Shown here: piece after piece, positions 1-8,484 of the stretch
How the letters are laid out: the number at the start of each line of letters is the position of its first letter
Numbering within the stretch: position 1 is the stretch's first letter
Source: CAYNOZ01 sp964398955
Lineage (GTDB): Archaea > Methanobacteriota_B > Thermococci > Thermococcales > CAYNOZ01
DNA: 35,576 nt
Assembly (NCBI GenBank): GCA_964398955.1
Contig: CAYNOZ010000007.1
Location: forward strand, 1 to 35,576
Reading direction: 5' to 3'
Notes under the pieces: generated by a model
What the model was told of the DNA's origin: nothing
Seen by the model: the letters and a program-made list of their open reading frames with translations, nothing else
Databases searched by the model: none
Position numbers and translations under genes: made by a program

Positions 1-52
1 GAATGGGTGGAAGCCCCTGCCTAATCGGAGATTAGGAAGGGGAGGATGTCAC
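1..52 (+). repeat. Right-end-like hairpin of an IS200/IS605 (TnpB) element
   Basis: A perfect 7-bp stem (CCTAATC, loop GGA, GATTAGG; 20-36) is extended outside by CCCCT/AAGGGG pairing. TGGAAGC just before it and TCAC at 49-52 also occur at the right end of the intact TnpB element (33678-33724), and the stem arms are identical to the hairpin at that element's left end (32488-32504). I infer the 3' terminus of a related element whose body lies left of the window. The orientation is inferred from TGGAAGC and TCAC; the palindrome alone would also fit an inverted left end. Confidence 0.5.
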
Positions 53-84
53 TTCTCGAGAGCAGTAAAACTAGGTTGATAAAG

Positions 85-363
85 ATGGAAATTCTCTTCG
101 TCACCGATTACTACCCCCACGAGAAGATCACGGGCGGCGTGGAGGCTAGAGCCTACTACCTGTCCAAGCACCTCGCCCGGAACCACGAGGTGAAGGTCGT
201 CTGCTCCAGGCAGCAGGGTCAACCGAGGGAGTCCGAGGTCAACGGTTGCGAGGTCCACCGGGTCGGCGGGGTGCACCCCTACTCCCACAAGGGGAACTTC
301 CTGTCGAGGCTGGGCTTCTTGGACGTCGCGCTGGAGAGGCGACCTCTTTTAGAAGTGAATTGA
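85..363 (+). pseudogene. Truncated GT4 glycosyltransferase (N-terminal fragment)
   Basis: The start MEILFVTDYYPHEKITGG, followed by VEARAYYLSKHLARNHEV, is the N-terminal nucleotide-binding half of a GT-B family 4 glycosyltransferase: beta-strand, glycine-rich loop, then helix. Such enzymes run about 350-400 residues, but this frame stops after about 92. The coding part is GC-rich until about 345, then the DNA turns AT-rich and the frame ends in LLEVN. The 3' three quarters therefore appear replaced at a recombination junction. I prefer ATG 85 because it begins at the family's usual first strand; an in-frame ATG at 46 would add 13 residues overlapping the upstream mobile-element end. Confidence 0.75.
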
Positions 364-422
364 TATAAGGTAGTAGTGGAATTTTTTATCCGGAATGGAA
401 TTAAAAAGGATAGCTTGGTAAG

Positions 423-611
423 ATGGAATCTGTTAAAAATTTCTTTTCGAAGTGGAGTGAGGAGCTGGCTTGGTTAGGTGTTTTGCTAGTGTTGGCGGGG
501 TTTTTCTTAATCCCTCTTTTCTTTAAAACTGGATTGATTTCTGTAAGTTTTGTAGCAATCGGAGTTATTCTTTGGGCTTCTTTTATCTATCTAGAATCCT
601 TAAAAGAATAA
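423..611 (+). CDS. Small two-helix membrane protein
   Basis: A 62-residue protein with two hydrophobic helices, about residues 15-32 (LAWLGVLLVLAGFFLIPLFF) and 38-57 (LISVSFVAIGVILWASFIYL), after a charged start with KNFFSKWSEE. No family is recognised. It lies just inside the AT-rich side of the left junction and precedes a glycosyltransferase, so it could be an accessory membrane subunit of surface-glycan assembly, but nothing in the sequence shows that. TAA stop. An AT-rich stretch at about 380-405 could supply the promoter. Confidence 0.55.
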   Translation: MESVKNFFSKWSEELAWLGVLLVLAGFFLIPLFFKTGLISVSFVAIGVILWASFIYLESLKE

Positions 612-681
612 TAATTAATCCGAATTTTTTGGAGAATTGATTAATTAACGTTTTTTAATAAAAGAGAATAAGGTAATTTTT

Positions 682-1707
682 ATGAAACTTTGTTTATTGT
701 CGAGGTTTTTCGACCTCCGAAATGCTGGGGTGGGTCGGTATTCTATGGAATTGTTGGAGAGATTGAGAAATAATGATTTAGAGATTGAAACGGTCAGCCA
801 GGACGGAGGAATTCCTCTCGGAGAGGGCATGGTAAAGTATTTCTTCTACACTGCCTTTGAAGCTCCATTCAAGATCCCCGAAGCAGATGTTTATCATGCC
901 TTGACGCCACTCGAGAGTATTCACGCTCCGAGCCCCTTGGTTGTCACTTTTCATGATTTTATCCCCGCGCTTTATTTGGAGGATATTGAGACTCATTATG
1001 CCTCCAGTAAAATGGAGAGATGGTTCACCTCCAACTACTTTCGGATCGCATGTAAGACGGCTGTTCGTAAAGCCGATGCGATTACCTCCGTGAGTGAACA
1101 GACCAAGGAGGAACTGGTTCGGGAGTTTGGCGTCGACGAGGAAGATGTGAAGGTTATAAGACACGGGATTAATCCGGAGCTTAAACCGAGAGAAAAGGAG
1201 GACGATGTCTTTCGTGTGGGGACGCTCAGCTTTCTGGGTCCCAGGAAGAGGATAGATTTGTTGATTAGAGCCTTTCTGGAGGCGGACGTGGACGGTGAAC
1301 TTTTGATCGCGGGAAAGGGTCGTGAGTTGGAAAGGTTGAAGAGAATTGCCGGTGGAGATGAGCGGGTCAAGTTTTTGGGTTTTTTACCGGAGGAGGAAGT
1401 GGTCGATTTTTTTAATTCATTGGATGTATTTACATTCCCTTCAAAGCTCGAGGGTTACGGTCTCCCCGCGGTGGAGGCGATGGCTTGTAAAACTCCCGTG
1501 GTGACGATCTCCGATGCGGTCATCCCCGATGATGTTCAAGATCGAACCATAGTGGTAGATGACTTGGAGAGATGGTTAGAGAATCCCGATTTTTCGGAAA
1601 TAGACGTAGAGGAAAATTACGAGTTTGCCAAAAAACATGATTGGAAAATATGTGCTAAAGATCATATGAGAGTTTATGAAGAAATTTCTAGTAAAATAAA
1701 AAATTAA
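682..1707 (+). CDS. GT4 family glycosyltransferase
   Basis: A 341-residue GT-B glycosyltransferase of family GT4, expected to transfer a sugar from a nucleotide donor to a lipid-linked glycan at the cytoplasmic membrane face. The N-terminal domain begins MKLCLLSRFFDLRNAGVGRY, with the glycine-rich acceptor loop. The C-terminal domain shows FRVGTLSFLGPRKRIDLLIR (donor-site strand and conserved Arg/Lys), then KFLGFLPEEEVVDFF, and the EX7E motif in EGYGLPAVEAMACKTPVV. Length is normal and the gene looks intact. It is followed after 171 bp by a flippase, consistent with a glycan-assembly cluster. Acceptor and sugar cannot be told from sequence. Confidence 0.9.
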   Translation: MKLCLLSRFFDLRNAGVGRYSMELLERLRNNDLEIETVSQDGGIPLGEGMVKYFFYTAFEAPFKIPEADVYHALTPLESIHAPSPLVVTFHDFIPALYLEDIETHYASSKMERWFTSNYFRIACKTAVRKADAITSVSEQTKEELVREFGVDEEDVKVIRHGINPELKPREKEDDVFRVGTLSFLGPRKRIDLLIRAFLEADVDGELLIAGKGRELERLKRIAGGDERVKFLGFLPEEEVVDFFNSLDVFTFPSKLEGYGLPAVEAMACKTPVVTISDAVIPDDVQDRTIVVDDLERWLENPDFSEIDVEENYEFAKKHDWKICAKDHMRVYEEISSKIKN

Positions 1708-1878
1708 AAAATATTTCAATCTTAGAAAATAATCATTAGCTTGGAGAAATAATTGAAGAATTTGGATTATATGTCTTTTCCACTTTTTACATAGGTTGGA
1801 GCTGGTTGATCGAAAAATCAAAAGTTTCATTAAAGTTTTTGCTGATTTACTCTATCATGTTTACTAAAGGGGATTTTT

Positions 1879-3432
1879 ATGAATGAGGGAGAAGCTGAAG
1901 AGAGTTACTCGGAATATATGGTTAAGGGAGTATCAATATCCTTCGCGGTAACCATCGCTATAGGAATCTCGGGGATTTTGATGCGTATGTTCTTATCTAG
2001 ATCCCTCTCCCCCACCGATTATGGAATTTTTTATGCGGTATTTTCTCTCCTTGGGTTCTTTGCCCTGATTAGGCAAATGGGTTTGGGACAAACGATTGTG
2101 AAATTTTTACCGGAGTTTGAGGAAAAGGAGGATTTTACGAGTCTTAAGTCATCTATAATTATAGCTCTAATTATCCAATTATCAGCTGCCTCGCTAGTTG
2201 CCGGGTTTTTTTTCATTTTTTCTAAAGAAATCGCTATTGGTTTCATAGGCAGTAAGACTGCTATTCCGATAATACGGTTTTTAAGCCTTTGGTTCATAAG
2301 CATGGTATTTCTAAGAGTAGGATCAAGGGTTTTCCGAGGATTTAAAGATATACTAGGCTCTAAGCTAGTCGAACTCTTTAGGATTATAATTACATTTATT
2401 TTGTTAGGCATGTTCAGTTATTTTGCGAATCTAGGAGCAACAGAGACTGCTCTCTCGTTTTTTCTCGGCTGTACTTTAGCTCTTTCTTGGATAATGATCC
2501 GGTTGAGAAAACATAAAACAAGACTTTCAAGAGGCGAAATTGAGTTTTCAAAGCCTCTGGCTAAGAAGCTCTTTTATTTTGGCCTCCCCCTGATTTTTGT
2601 GGGGATAGCTGGGACCCTTACCTCCCAAATTGATACTTTGACTATTACACTATTCAGAACACCTAAAGAGGTAGGTTATTATCAGGTAGCCCGTCCTATC
2701 ACCAAAATAATTGGTCAAGTAGGCACGGTGATTGGAGTACCCCTCCTCCCAATGTTGTCAGAGTTGTGGGCCAAAGATGATACCGAAAGAATACAATCAT
2801 CGTTTTACTACCTCGTCAAACTTACATTTCTTTTTATAGTCCCTCTTGTACTGATTTTTTTAGCTTTCCCAGAAATCATTATTAGAATACTTTTCACTTC
2901 AAGTTATCTCCCGGCGGCTGGGGCTGTGAGAATACTGAGTATCACAATGGTAACTACAGTTATGTTTGCTCTTCTGGGTAGAGTACTGATTGCAACTGGA
3001 AAAAATATTCTATATTCAAAGCTCTATGGGTTAGCAGCAGTTATCAATTTAGTTGGAGATGTAATTCTTGTCCCAATTCTGGGGATTGAGGGGGCTGCCT
3101 TAGCATTTCTCATATCCTTTTCCGTTGCCTTGACTTTAGAGTTCTACTATATCAGAAAGGATTTAGACCTTGCAGTGTCAACAAAAGAGATTTTTAAGAT
3201 TGTATTAGGTGGAATGATTTCCTTATCTATTATCTTAATTCTTAAAAATGTATTAACATTGCCAATCTGGCCAGAGATTTTTATAATCCTTATTCCTGCG
3301 AGTTTGTTTTATCTGTTTTGGTCTCTTAAAACCAGAATTTTGACTGACGGTGACCTAAAGATGATGAAGGAGACCCTTCCATTCCCCCATTTTATTATTA
3401 AAATCGTTCGACAAATTAAGAAATATATTTGA
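1879..3432 (+). CDS. Wzx-like polysaccharide flippase (MVF/MATE fold)
   Basis: A 517-residue polytopic membrane protein with about 12-14 hydrophobic helices, starting near residue 17 (VSISFAVTIAIGISGILMRM). Early motifs SRSLSPTDYGIFYAVFSLLG and GLGQTIVKFLPEFEE are typical of the polysaccharide-transport (RfbX/Wzx) family. Members flip lipid-linked oligosaccharides across the cytoplasmic membrane. The ATG follows AAAGGGGA, a good ribosome-binding site, at 1867-1874. The gene looks complete. As the only transporter in the window, it is the likely exporter of the glycan made by the surrounding transferases. Confidence 0.9.
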   Translation: MNEGEAEESYSEYMVKGVSISFAVTIAIGISGILMRMFLSRSLSPTDYGIFYAVFSLLGFFALIRQMGLGQTIVKFLPEFEEKEDFTSLKSSIIIALIIQLSAASLVAGFFFIFSKEIAIGFIGSKTAIPIIRFLSLWFISMVFLRVGSRVFRGFKDILGSKLVELFRIIITFILLGMFSYFANLGATETALSFFLGCTLALSWIMIRLRKHKTRLSRGEIEFSKPLAKKLFYFGLPLIFVGIAGTLTSQIDTLTITLFRTPKEVGYYQVARPITKIIGQVGTVIGVPLLPMLSELWAKDDTERIQSSFYYLVKLTFLFIVPLVLIFLAFPEIIIRILFTSSYLPAAGAVRILSITMVTTVMFALLGRVLIATGKNILYSKLYGLAAVINLVGDVILVPILGIEGAALAFLISFSVALTLEFYYIRKDLDLAVSTKEIFKIVLGGMISLSIILILKNVLTLPIWPEIFIILIPASLFYLFWSLKTRILTDGDLKMMKETLPFPHFIIKIVRQIKKYI

Positions 3433-3491
3433 AACTTATCTTTAGGAAATCAGGATTTAATGATTAAATGTCAAAGTTCGGTGAAGATTCG

Positions 3492-4349
3492 ATGAGTTTA
3501 GAATCTCAAAAAAAGTTAATTAAAGAGCGAAATTGGGACTGTCTTCTAGTTTTAGATGCTTGCCGTTTTGATTTTTTTAAAAAAGTTTATAATGATTTTT
3601 TTACTGGAGATTTGCAAAGAGTGAAATCAGCTGGATCTCGAACGGAAGATTGGTTGAAGAATACATTTGATGGAGGAAATTATAAGGATGTTATTTATGT
3701 ATCCGGTAACCCCCATATCAATTCTGTGATTTCTAACGATAAATTTACAGGAAAAGAGCTTTTCTCAGAAATTAGGGACGTATGGGATTGGGGATGGGAT
3801 GAGAAATCAGGAACTGTACACCCTAAGGCAGTGAGGGGAGAAACAGTCAAAGTTAGCCAAAACACAGATAAAAGGATTATAGCTCATTTTATGCAACCTC
3901 ATTGGCCGTATCTCACAGTATCTGTAGAAAAAGTAAGAGATCTTTCAAGTTATTCTTCTGAAAGCGATTTTTCTTTTTTTCCTAATCCAAAGGAGTTTAT
4001 TTCTTTCTTTGGGAAGGACAACTGGGTTACTATTGGGAAAATAATCAGGAAAGTATTAGGTTGGAAGAGGGCATATAGATTTGCTCAAAGAATTGGTTTG
4101 ACAAATGCTAGAGATATTAAGTTATTCGGTGAGAGATATGGAGATGACAAACTTCGCGCAGAGTATGAGAAAAACTTGAGAGAGACTTTAAATGAGATTA
4201 GTATTCTTGTGGAGAAGATTGATGGAAATATTGTTGTGACATCGGATCATGGGGAATTTCTAGGTGAAGAAGGATTTTATGGGCATCATTTTCGATGCGA
4301 TGATCCAATTCTTAAGATGGTTCCTTGGTTAGAAATTTTTAATAATTAA
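3492..4349 (+). CDS. Alkaline phosphatase/sulfatase-fold protein, copy 1
   Basis: A 285-residue member of the alkaline phosphatase superfamily, one of four relatives here. Likely metal ligands are the Asp in LLVLDACRFDFF, the His in HFMQPHWPYL, Asp-His in VTSDHGEFLGEEG and the His of FYGHH. The Thr in SAGSRTEDWL is conserved in all four copies and is my candidate nucleophile. Family members hydrolyse or transfer phosphate or sulfate esters; the position between flippase and transferases suggests modifying a glycan, perhaps with phosphate-linked groups. I chose ATG 3492 over 3468 because MSLESQKKLIKERNWD matches the paralogue starts and GGTGA lies upstream. Confidence 0.8.
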   Translation: MSLESQKKLIKERNWDCLLVLDACRFDFFKKVYNDFFTGDLQRVKSAGSRTEDWLKNTFDGGNYKDVIYVSGNPHINSVISNDKFTGKELFSEIRDVWDWGWDEKSGTVHPKAVRGETVKVSQNTDKRIIAHFMQPHWPYLTVSVEKVRDLSSYSSESDFSFFPNPKEFISFFGKDNWVTIGKIIRKVLGWKRAYRFAQRIGLTNARDIKLFGERYGDDKLRAEYEKNLRETLNEISILVEKIDGNIVVTSDHGEFLGEEGFYGHHFRCDDPILKMVPWLEIFNN

Positions 4350-4524
4350 ACTTGCGGCTGGTCTTACCCCTTAGAAGATTGATTCGGATTAGATGAAATA
4401 GCTTAATCCAATGAGTTTCTTACTCCGTTTTGATTTTTGTTTGCAGGCTAGCTTTACTTTCCAGAAATTTATATCGAAAAATTGTTATTAGGATTAGGTT
4501 TTTTGTAAAGATGGAGCGAAAAGA

Positions 4525-5365
4525 ATGCAAAAACAAGAAAATCTAATTGATAAGAGAAATTGGGATTGTTTAATTGTGCTTGACGCTTGTCGCTATGACT
4601 ATTTTGAAAATGTTTATGAAGACTATCTCGGCGGAGATCTGGAAAAAGTATTATCGAGCGGATCGAGCACGGAAGAATGGTTGAAAGGGACTTTTGAAGG
4701 CAAAAATTTTTTTGATACTGTTTATATTTCTTCAAACGCTTTTGTGAATTCTAAAGGAATAACTGCTGGAGAAGGTTTTGATGCCACTGATTGCTTCTTC
4801 AAAATTATAGACCTATGGGATGAGGGATGGGATGAAAAAAAGGGAACTGTTCCTCCGAAAAAGGTTAGCAAGACTACAAGAATGATTAGAGCAAAGCATC
4901 CGAAAAAGAAGCTTATTTCTCATTTTATGCAACCACACTATCCGTATCTTCCCTTGAAAAATATACCAAGGGAGTCTAAAAAACAAGGTTTTAGGGGGCA
5001 AGTTAAAGAAGGCGAGGGCTTTTCTACCTTTGAAAAATTAAGACGCTTTCTAGGTAAAACCGCAATTAAAATTCTAGGTCACGAATGGGGTAATAAAATT
5101 ACAAGGCTTAAACATAAAAACAAACCCGGAGTTTTAAAGAAGGTCGAAAAAAAAATTCGGGGAAGAAGGTTTAAAGGCAGCATATGAAAAAAATCTGAGA
5201 GTAGCTCTCAAAGAAACGAGAAAACTAGTTGAACGTTTGCCAGGCAAAACTATTGTTACTTCTGATCACGGAGAACTTTTGGGTGAAGGGGGAGTATACG
5301 GACACCTTATCGCTAGTGATTACCCTACTTTGAGAGAAGTACCTTGGTTAGAAGCCAAAGTTTAG
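4525..5365 (+). pseudogene. Alkaline phosphatase/sulfatase-fold protein, copy 2, frameshifted
   Basis: Copy 2 reads correctly from MQKQENLIDKRNWD through VLDACRYDYF, SSGSSTEEWL and HFMQPHYPYL, then loses frame in a run of nine A at 5147-5155 and stops at 5187. In the neighbouring frame it resumes as FGEEGLKAAYEKNLR, with VTSDHGELLGEGGVYGH and the family ending REVPWLEAKV, stopping with TAG at 5363-5365. Eight A would restore a full-length protein of about 280 residues. The lesion could be an assembly error, a real mutation or a slippery site; the rest shows no decay. Active-site motifs are split between the two frames. Confidence 0.8.
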
Positions 5366-5404
5366 AGTTTTGCAATTAGAAGTCTTTCTCTTTCTTAGCT
5401 TGTT

Positions 5405-6454
5405 TCAGTTCTTTAATTCAGACAAAAATTCTTCCCATTTTCTTGATATTTTATCATGAGTAAAACTTTCAGCTTTTTCTAAGCAATTTTCTCTCATCTT
5501 TTCGTATAACTCATTATCATTCAGAAGCCGCAGAATAGCCTCCTTCTGACCTTTTTTTGAGTTTTCTAGAAATCCACAAATCCCATTCCCAATCGATTCT
5601 TTCGGAATTCCGGGGCACTCTCTTGTGACTATAGGTGTCCCTGATGCCATAGCTTCAATCAACGTAGAAGTTCCCCTATCGTTTTTAGTAGGGAGATAGT
5701 AAATTTTCGCTTGCCGGTATATATCTCTTAACTCCTCACCATATTTCGGTCCCAAGAATTTTACTTTATCGCTGATTTTTAAATCCTCAATCTTTTTCTC
5801 ACACCTTTTCCTATATTCTCTTCCGCTTTCTTCTTCTCCAATTCTAATAGAATTTTTGTCTATAACAGGAGTTTTACCCTCTACAAAACTCCCAACAACC
5901 CAAAACTCTAATTCCTCTTTCTCTTCAGAGACTTCAGAAAAGACTTCTAATGCTTCATGTAAATTTTTAATATCGCACCATTTGCCAGAAACTGCTAGTA
6001 TGTAATTTGATTTTTCAGCGGTACCTATTTCAAGAGGTAGCGATCTTGGAATGACAACAAACTTTTCTTCTGGAATGCCTAAAGTTTCTCTAGGTAGGCT
6101 AACCCCGTGGTCAATAGTAGCCCAAAGCCTATCTGCTAGCAAACCTTCAAATGTAAAAAGAAATCGGGCAATCCCAATTTTTATTTTTGTGCTTAATGAA
6201 TAGCCAAAAAGCCAGCGTTTGGCTAAATCTATCTTTACAACCGTCTTAATCTTTCTTAACTTAGCCAAAATCAAAAGAAGCAGAAGGAAAGGGCTTCCAT
6301 AAAAACTGTGGAAAAAGATACAATTAGCGTCGGTTTTTAAAATGCTTTTTACCATTTCCCACTTACTAGATGAACAAGGTTCTGTGTTACCGAGAATATT
6401 CATCAATCTTTTAGCTCTTTCATTCATCTCTTTTGCAATAAATAAAATCTTCAT
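5405..6454 (-). CDS. GT4 family glycosyltransferase
   Basis: A 349-residue GT-B glycosyltransferase beginning MKILFIAKEMNERAKRLMNI. The C-terminal domain includes VSGKWCDIKNLHEALEVFSE (donor-domain start), KVKFLGPKYGEELRDIYRQA and LIEAMASGTPIVTRECPGIP, the family's sugar-nucleotide-binding Glu motif. It ends with a helical tail KWEEFLSELKN. It is convergent with the frameshifted sulfatase-like gene and encoded alone on the minus strand. The hydrophobic stretch near residues 50-66 may help membrane association. Function is assigned by fold; donor and acceptor are unknown. Confidence 0.88.
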   Translation of the reverse strand: MKILFIAKEMNERAKRLMNILGNTEPCSSSKWEMVKSILKTDANCIFFHSFYGSPFLLLLLILAKLRKIKTVVKIDLAKRWLFGYSLSTKIKIGIARFLFTFEGLLADRLWATIDHGVSLPRETLGIPEEKFVVIPRSLPLEIGTAEKSNYILAVSGKWCDIKNLHEALEVFSEVSEEKEELEFWVVGSFVEGKTPVIDKNSIRIGEEESGREYRKRCEKKIEDLKISDKVKFLGPKYGEELRDIYRQAKIYYLPTKNDRGTSTLIEAMASGTPIVTRECPGIPKESIGNGICGFLENSKKGQKEAILRLLNDNELYEKMRENCLEKAESFTHDKISRKWEEFLSELKN

Positions 6455-6543
6455 TTTTCCTCGTTTCCCCTCTGTTTTCTCTTTTCAGATTTTCTTTAAT
6501 AGCCTGACTAAAAAAACTCTATTAATTCTATTGGCCCTTTTAA

Positions 6544-7360
6544 CTTAAGCTCTTTATCCATTCTCCGACCCCGTGGTCAGTCCCGTCCGGAGGTCTCCTT
6601 AGGGTCATGTGATTCCTCGATCGGTTTTACCAGTGGCAAAACGCGTTCATGAAGTTCTCCACAGTCTTCATCTCCTTCGTCGGAAAGTAGACGTCGAAGT
6701 TCCGAATTCGGTCCTTCAAAATCTCGAACCACCGCTCCACATAGTTCCTCTCTCCTCCACTGACGACCTCGTGGTCCAGTCCTACCCGTTCCGCAGCCCA
6801 CGGGTACCACGGACCGCCGTCCGTCACGAGCAGCGGTTTGTTCTCGCAACATTCGACGCACTTCCGCAAAAATATCCAGCCGTCCGCCAGCTCGCGGTGC
6901 TCCGACACGTAAAAGTTGATTATCTCCCTTTTTCCAGGTCTATCGCCGCGAATATGTAAATCCAGCCCTTTTCGGTCCTTATTTTGGTCTCGTCCGCGAT
7001 TATGATTTTTCTCTCCCTTCTCCGAAAGACTTCGCCCTCGAGTTCCTTGCCCAGCCTCTGGACCCAAGACCACACGGCGACGTGGGAGTCCGGGATCGAG
7101 AGATCCTCCAAGAGTCAGGCGATATCCTGGTAGCTCGAGTCCTGAGACACGTAGAGGTAGGCTCCGAAAGCCCTCACCGCCGGGCTCGTCCTGGTCCTAT
7201 CGAAATATTTATCACTGAAATTCTTCACAAAATTTTCTGGAGGAAGGTCCTGCAAGAACTCTTGGAGTTTTCCAGTCAGGGGATATCCTCCTCCTTCTTT
7301 CCTTCCTCCTTCCCAAGACCTCCAGATTCCGAGGTGTAGCTACCCTAAAAATAGCTTAAG
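6544..7360. mobile_element. Decayed insertion sequence with candidate terminal repeats
   Basis: The transposase remnant at 6627-7325 is bracketed by CTTAAGCTCTTT at 6544-6555 and AAATAGCTTAAG at 7349-7360. The latter reads CTTAAGCTATTT on the other strand, an 11 of 12 match. That spacing gives an element of about 0.8 kb, normal for IS6-like elements. The CTTAAG core is itself palindromic, so the repeat could be chance. The stretch is far more GC-rich than the surrounding glycan genes, consistent with an insertion. I saw no clear target-site duplication. Confidence 0.4.
6627..7325 (-). pseudogene. IS6-like DDE transposase, frameshifted
   Basis: The protein can be followed through PLTGKLQEFLQDLPPENF, KYFDRTRTSPAVRAFGAY and YLYVSQDSSYQDIA to an in-frame TGA at 7115-7117. 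It continues SIPDSHVAVWSWVQRLGKEL and IIIADETKIRTEKGWIYIFA, with the first catalytic Asp. One base is missing in the AAAAAGGG run near 6930. The next frame gives EIINFYVSEHREL, LLVTDGGPWYPWA (second Asp) and RNYVERWFEILKDRIRN (Glu). This is the DDE core of IS6/IS240-type cut-and-paste transposases. With a nonsense codon and a frameshift it should be inactive. The N-terminal boundary is approximate, as no start codon is clear. Confidence 0.75.
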
Positions 7361-7566
7361 AGGGCTTTTGACCAAGAATAAGTGTATAGCAGAAGTTTAC
7401 TGTATTTTAAATCATGAAATTATCGAGAGGTCAATATCGCTCGAAAAGCAAAGATGATAATTTGAGATAAGTGAAGATATGAATTCTAACAATTGTAAGA
7501 GGTTAATAAAGTGAAGTGATAATACTAACCTTGAAGTCGAAAAACTAATTTGGAAGCGATTACTTC

Positions 7567-8328
7567 ATGAAAAGTCTAAGGAATTTTTTTCGGAAAAAAC
7601 TAAGCTCACAATCTATTACTTATCAGGCTTATCATTATTATCTGAAAGCAAGAGACTATCTTAGATATATTTTCTCAGAAAAGAATGAAAGTCTTATTAT
7701 CGTTTTAACATTCGATGATCCTCCCGATAATACTTCAGCCCGAATACCCAAGTTTCTTAACAGCGAGGAAATTGGAGCCACCTTTTTTATTCCTCCTGCC
7801 AATACAGAAGATAAGCTAATTGGGGAAACCGTTTCCTTAGGTCACGAAATTGGTGGTCACGGATGGAATCACGGACATGAAGAAGTTGAAAAAAATCATG
7901 TAAATTCTGCTCCCAGATGCTTCAATTATCTGGAGGACTTCTATCCAGAATTAGTTTCGTGGAGGTTCCCCGGTCTGACAGTGAAAAGCGAAAAGGCTTA
8001 TGAGAATGTGAAGAATGCTGGCTTTGAAATTGATTCTACAAGAGCTACGTATTATCCCATCTCTAAGCCTAGGGAATACGAGAGTTTAGAGGAATATCCG
8101 TTTTTGAGACTTCCTCCGACTGGACAAATGGATATTGATACGAAAAGTTATACCTCTATGAGCAGATTCATCCAAGAAAGAAGTTCAGCTTGGGAAGGAA
8201 TAATGGTTCTTCCATTTCATACTTGGTACCAAAATAAGAATTTTGATGAATTTAAAAAATTAATTAGGCAACTAAAGGAGAAAGGGATAGAGTTCAAAAG
8301 GTTGATAGATGTAAGTTCGGATTTTTAA
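7567..8328 (+). CDS. Polysaccharide deacetylase (NodB-like) family protein
   Basis: A 253-residue carbohydrate esterase family 4 type protein. VLTFDDPPDNTSARIP carries the catalytic/metal Asp pair, and HEIGGHGWNHGHEE supplies the metal-binding His motif. SWRFPGLTVKSEKAYENVKN and MVLPFHTWYQN match the later conserved blocks. Such enzymes remove N- or O-acetyl groups from polysaccharides or nucleotide and lipid sugars. There is no signal peptide, but the first about 30 residues are basic and aromatic, so it may sit on the inner membrane face. It stands alone between two decayed insertion sequences, a possible target for loss by rearrangement. Confidence 0.85.
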   Translation: MKSLRNFFRKKLSSQSITYQAYHYYLKARDYLRYIFSEKNESLIIVLTFDDPPDNTSARIPKFLNSEEIGATFFIPPANTEDKLIGETVSLGHEIGGHGWNHGHEEVEKNHVNSAPRCFNYLEDFYPELVSWRFPGLTVKSEKAYENVKNAGFEIDSTRATYYPISKPREYESLEEYPFLRLPPTGQMDIDTKSYTSMSRFIQERSSAWEGIMVLPFHTWYQNKNFDEFKKLIRQLKEKGIEFKRLIDVSSDF

Positions 8329-8405
8329 TGGCAGGATTTTAGAAAAGTTTTTAATTTACTCCAGTACCTCCGCAAGTGATTTTAGTTTTCTCTTTTTTGC
8401 GTAGT

Positions 8406-8484
8406 CTAGAGGAAATCAAAGGGAGGGTAAGGGGTAAAAGACCCCCGTCCTCTCGGACGGAGGCTGGTCCGGATTTCCTCTAGG
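8406..8484 (+). other. Strong stem-loop structure, possibly a structured RNA or element end
   Basis: The outer arms CTAGAGGAAATC (8406-8417) and GATTTCCTCTAG (8473-8484) are perfect 12-bp complements. Inside are GGGG-N7-CCCC (8431-8445) and CCGTCC-TCTC-GGACGG (8445-8460), overlapping by one base. Together they can fold as a closing stem with two hairpin arms. It sits directly before the readable transposase frame and overlaps its open 5' end, so it may be the left end of that insertion element. I do not recognise an RNA family. Confidence 0.45.

Noticed and set aside
2060..2085. CCCTGATTAGGCAAATGGG in the flippase as another TnpB-element end
   Set aside because: Only one hairpin arm is present and the sequence codes for a conserved stretch of the flippase; chance match.
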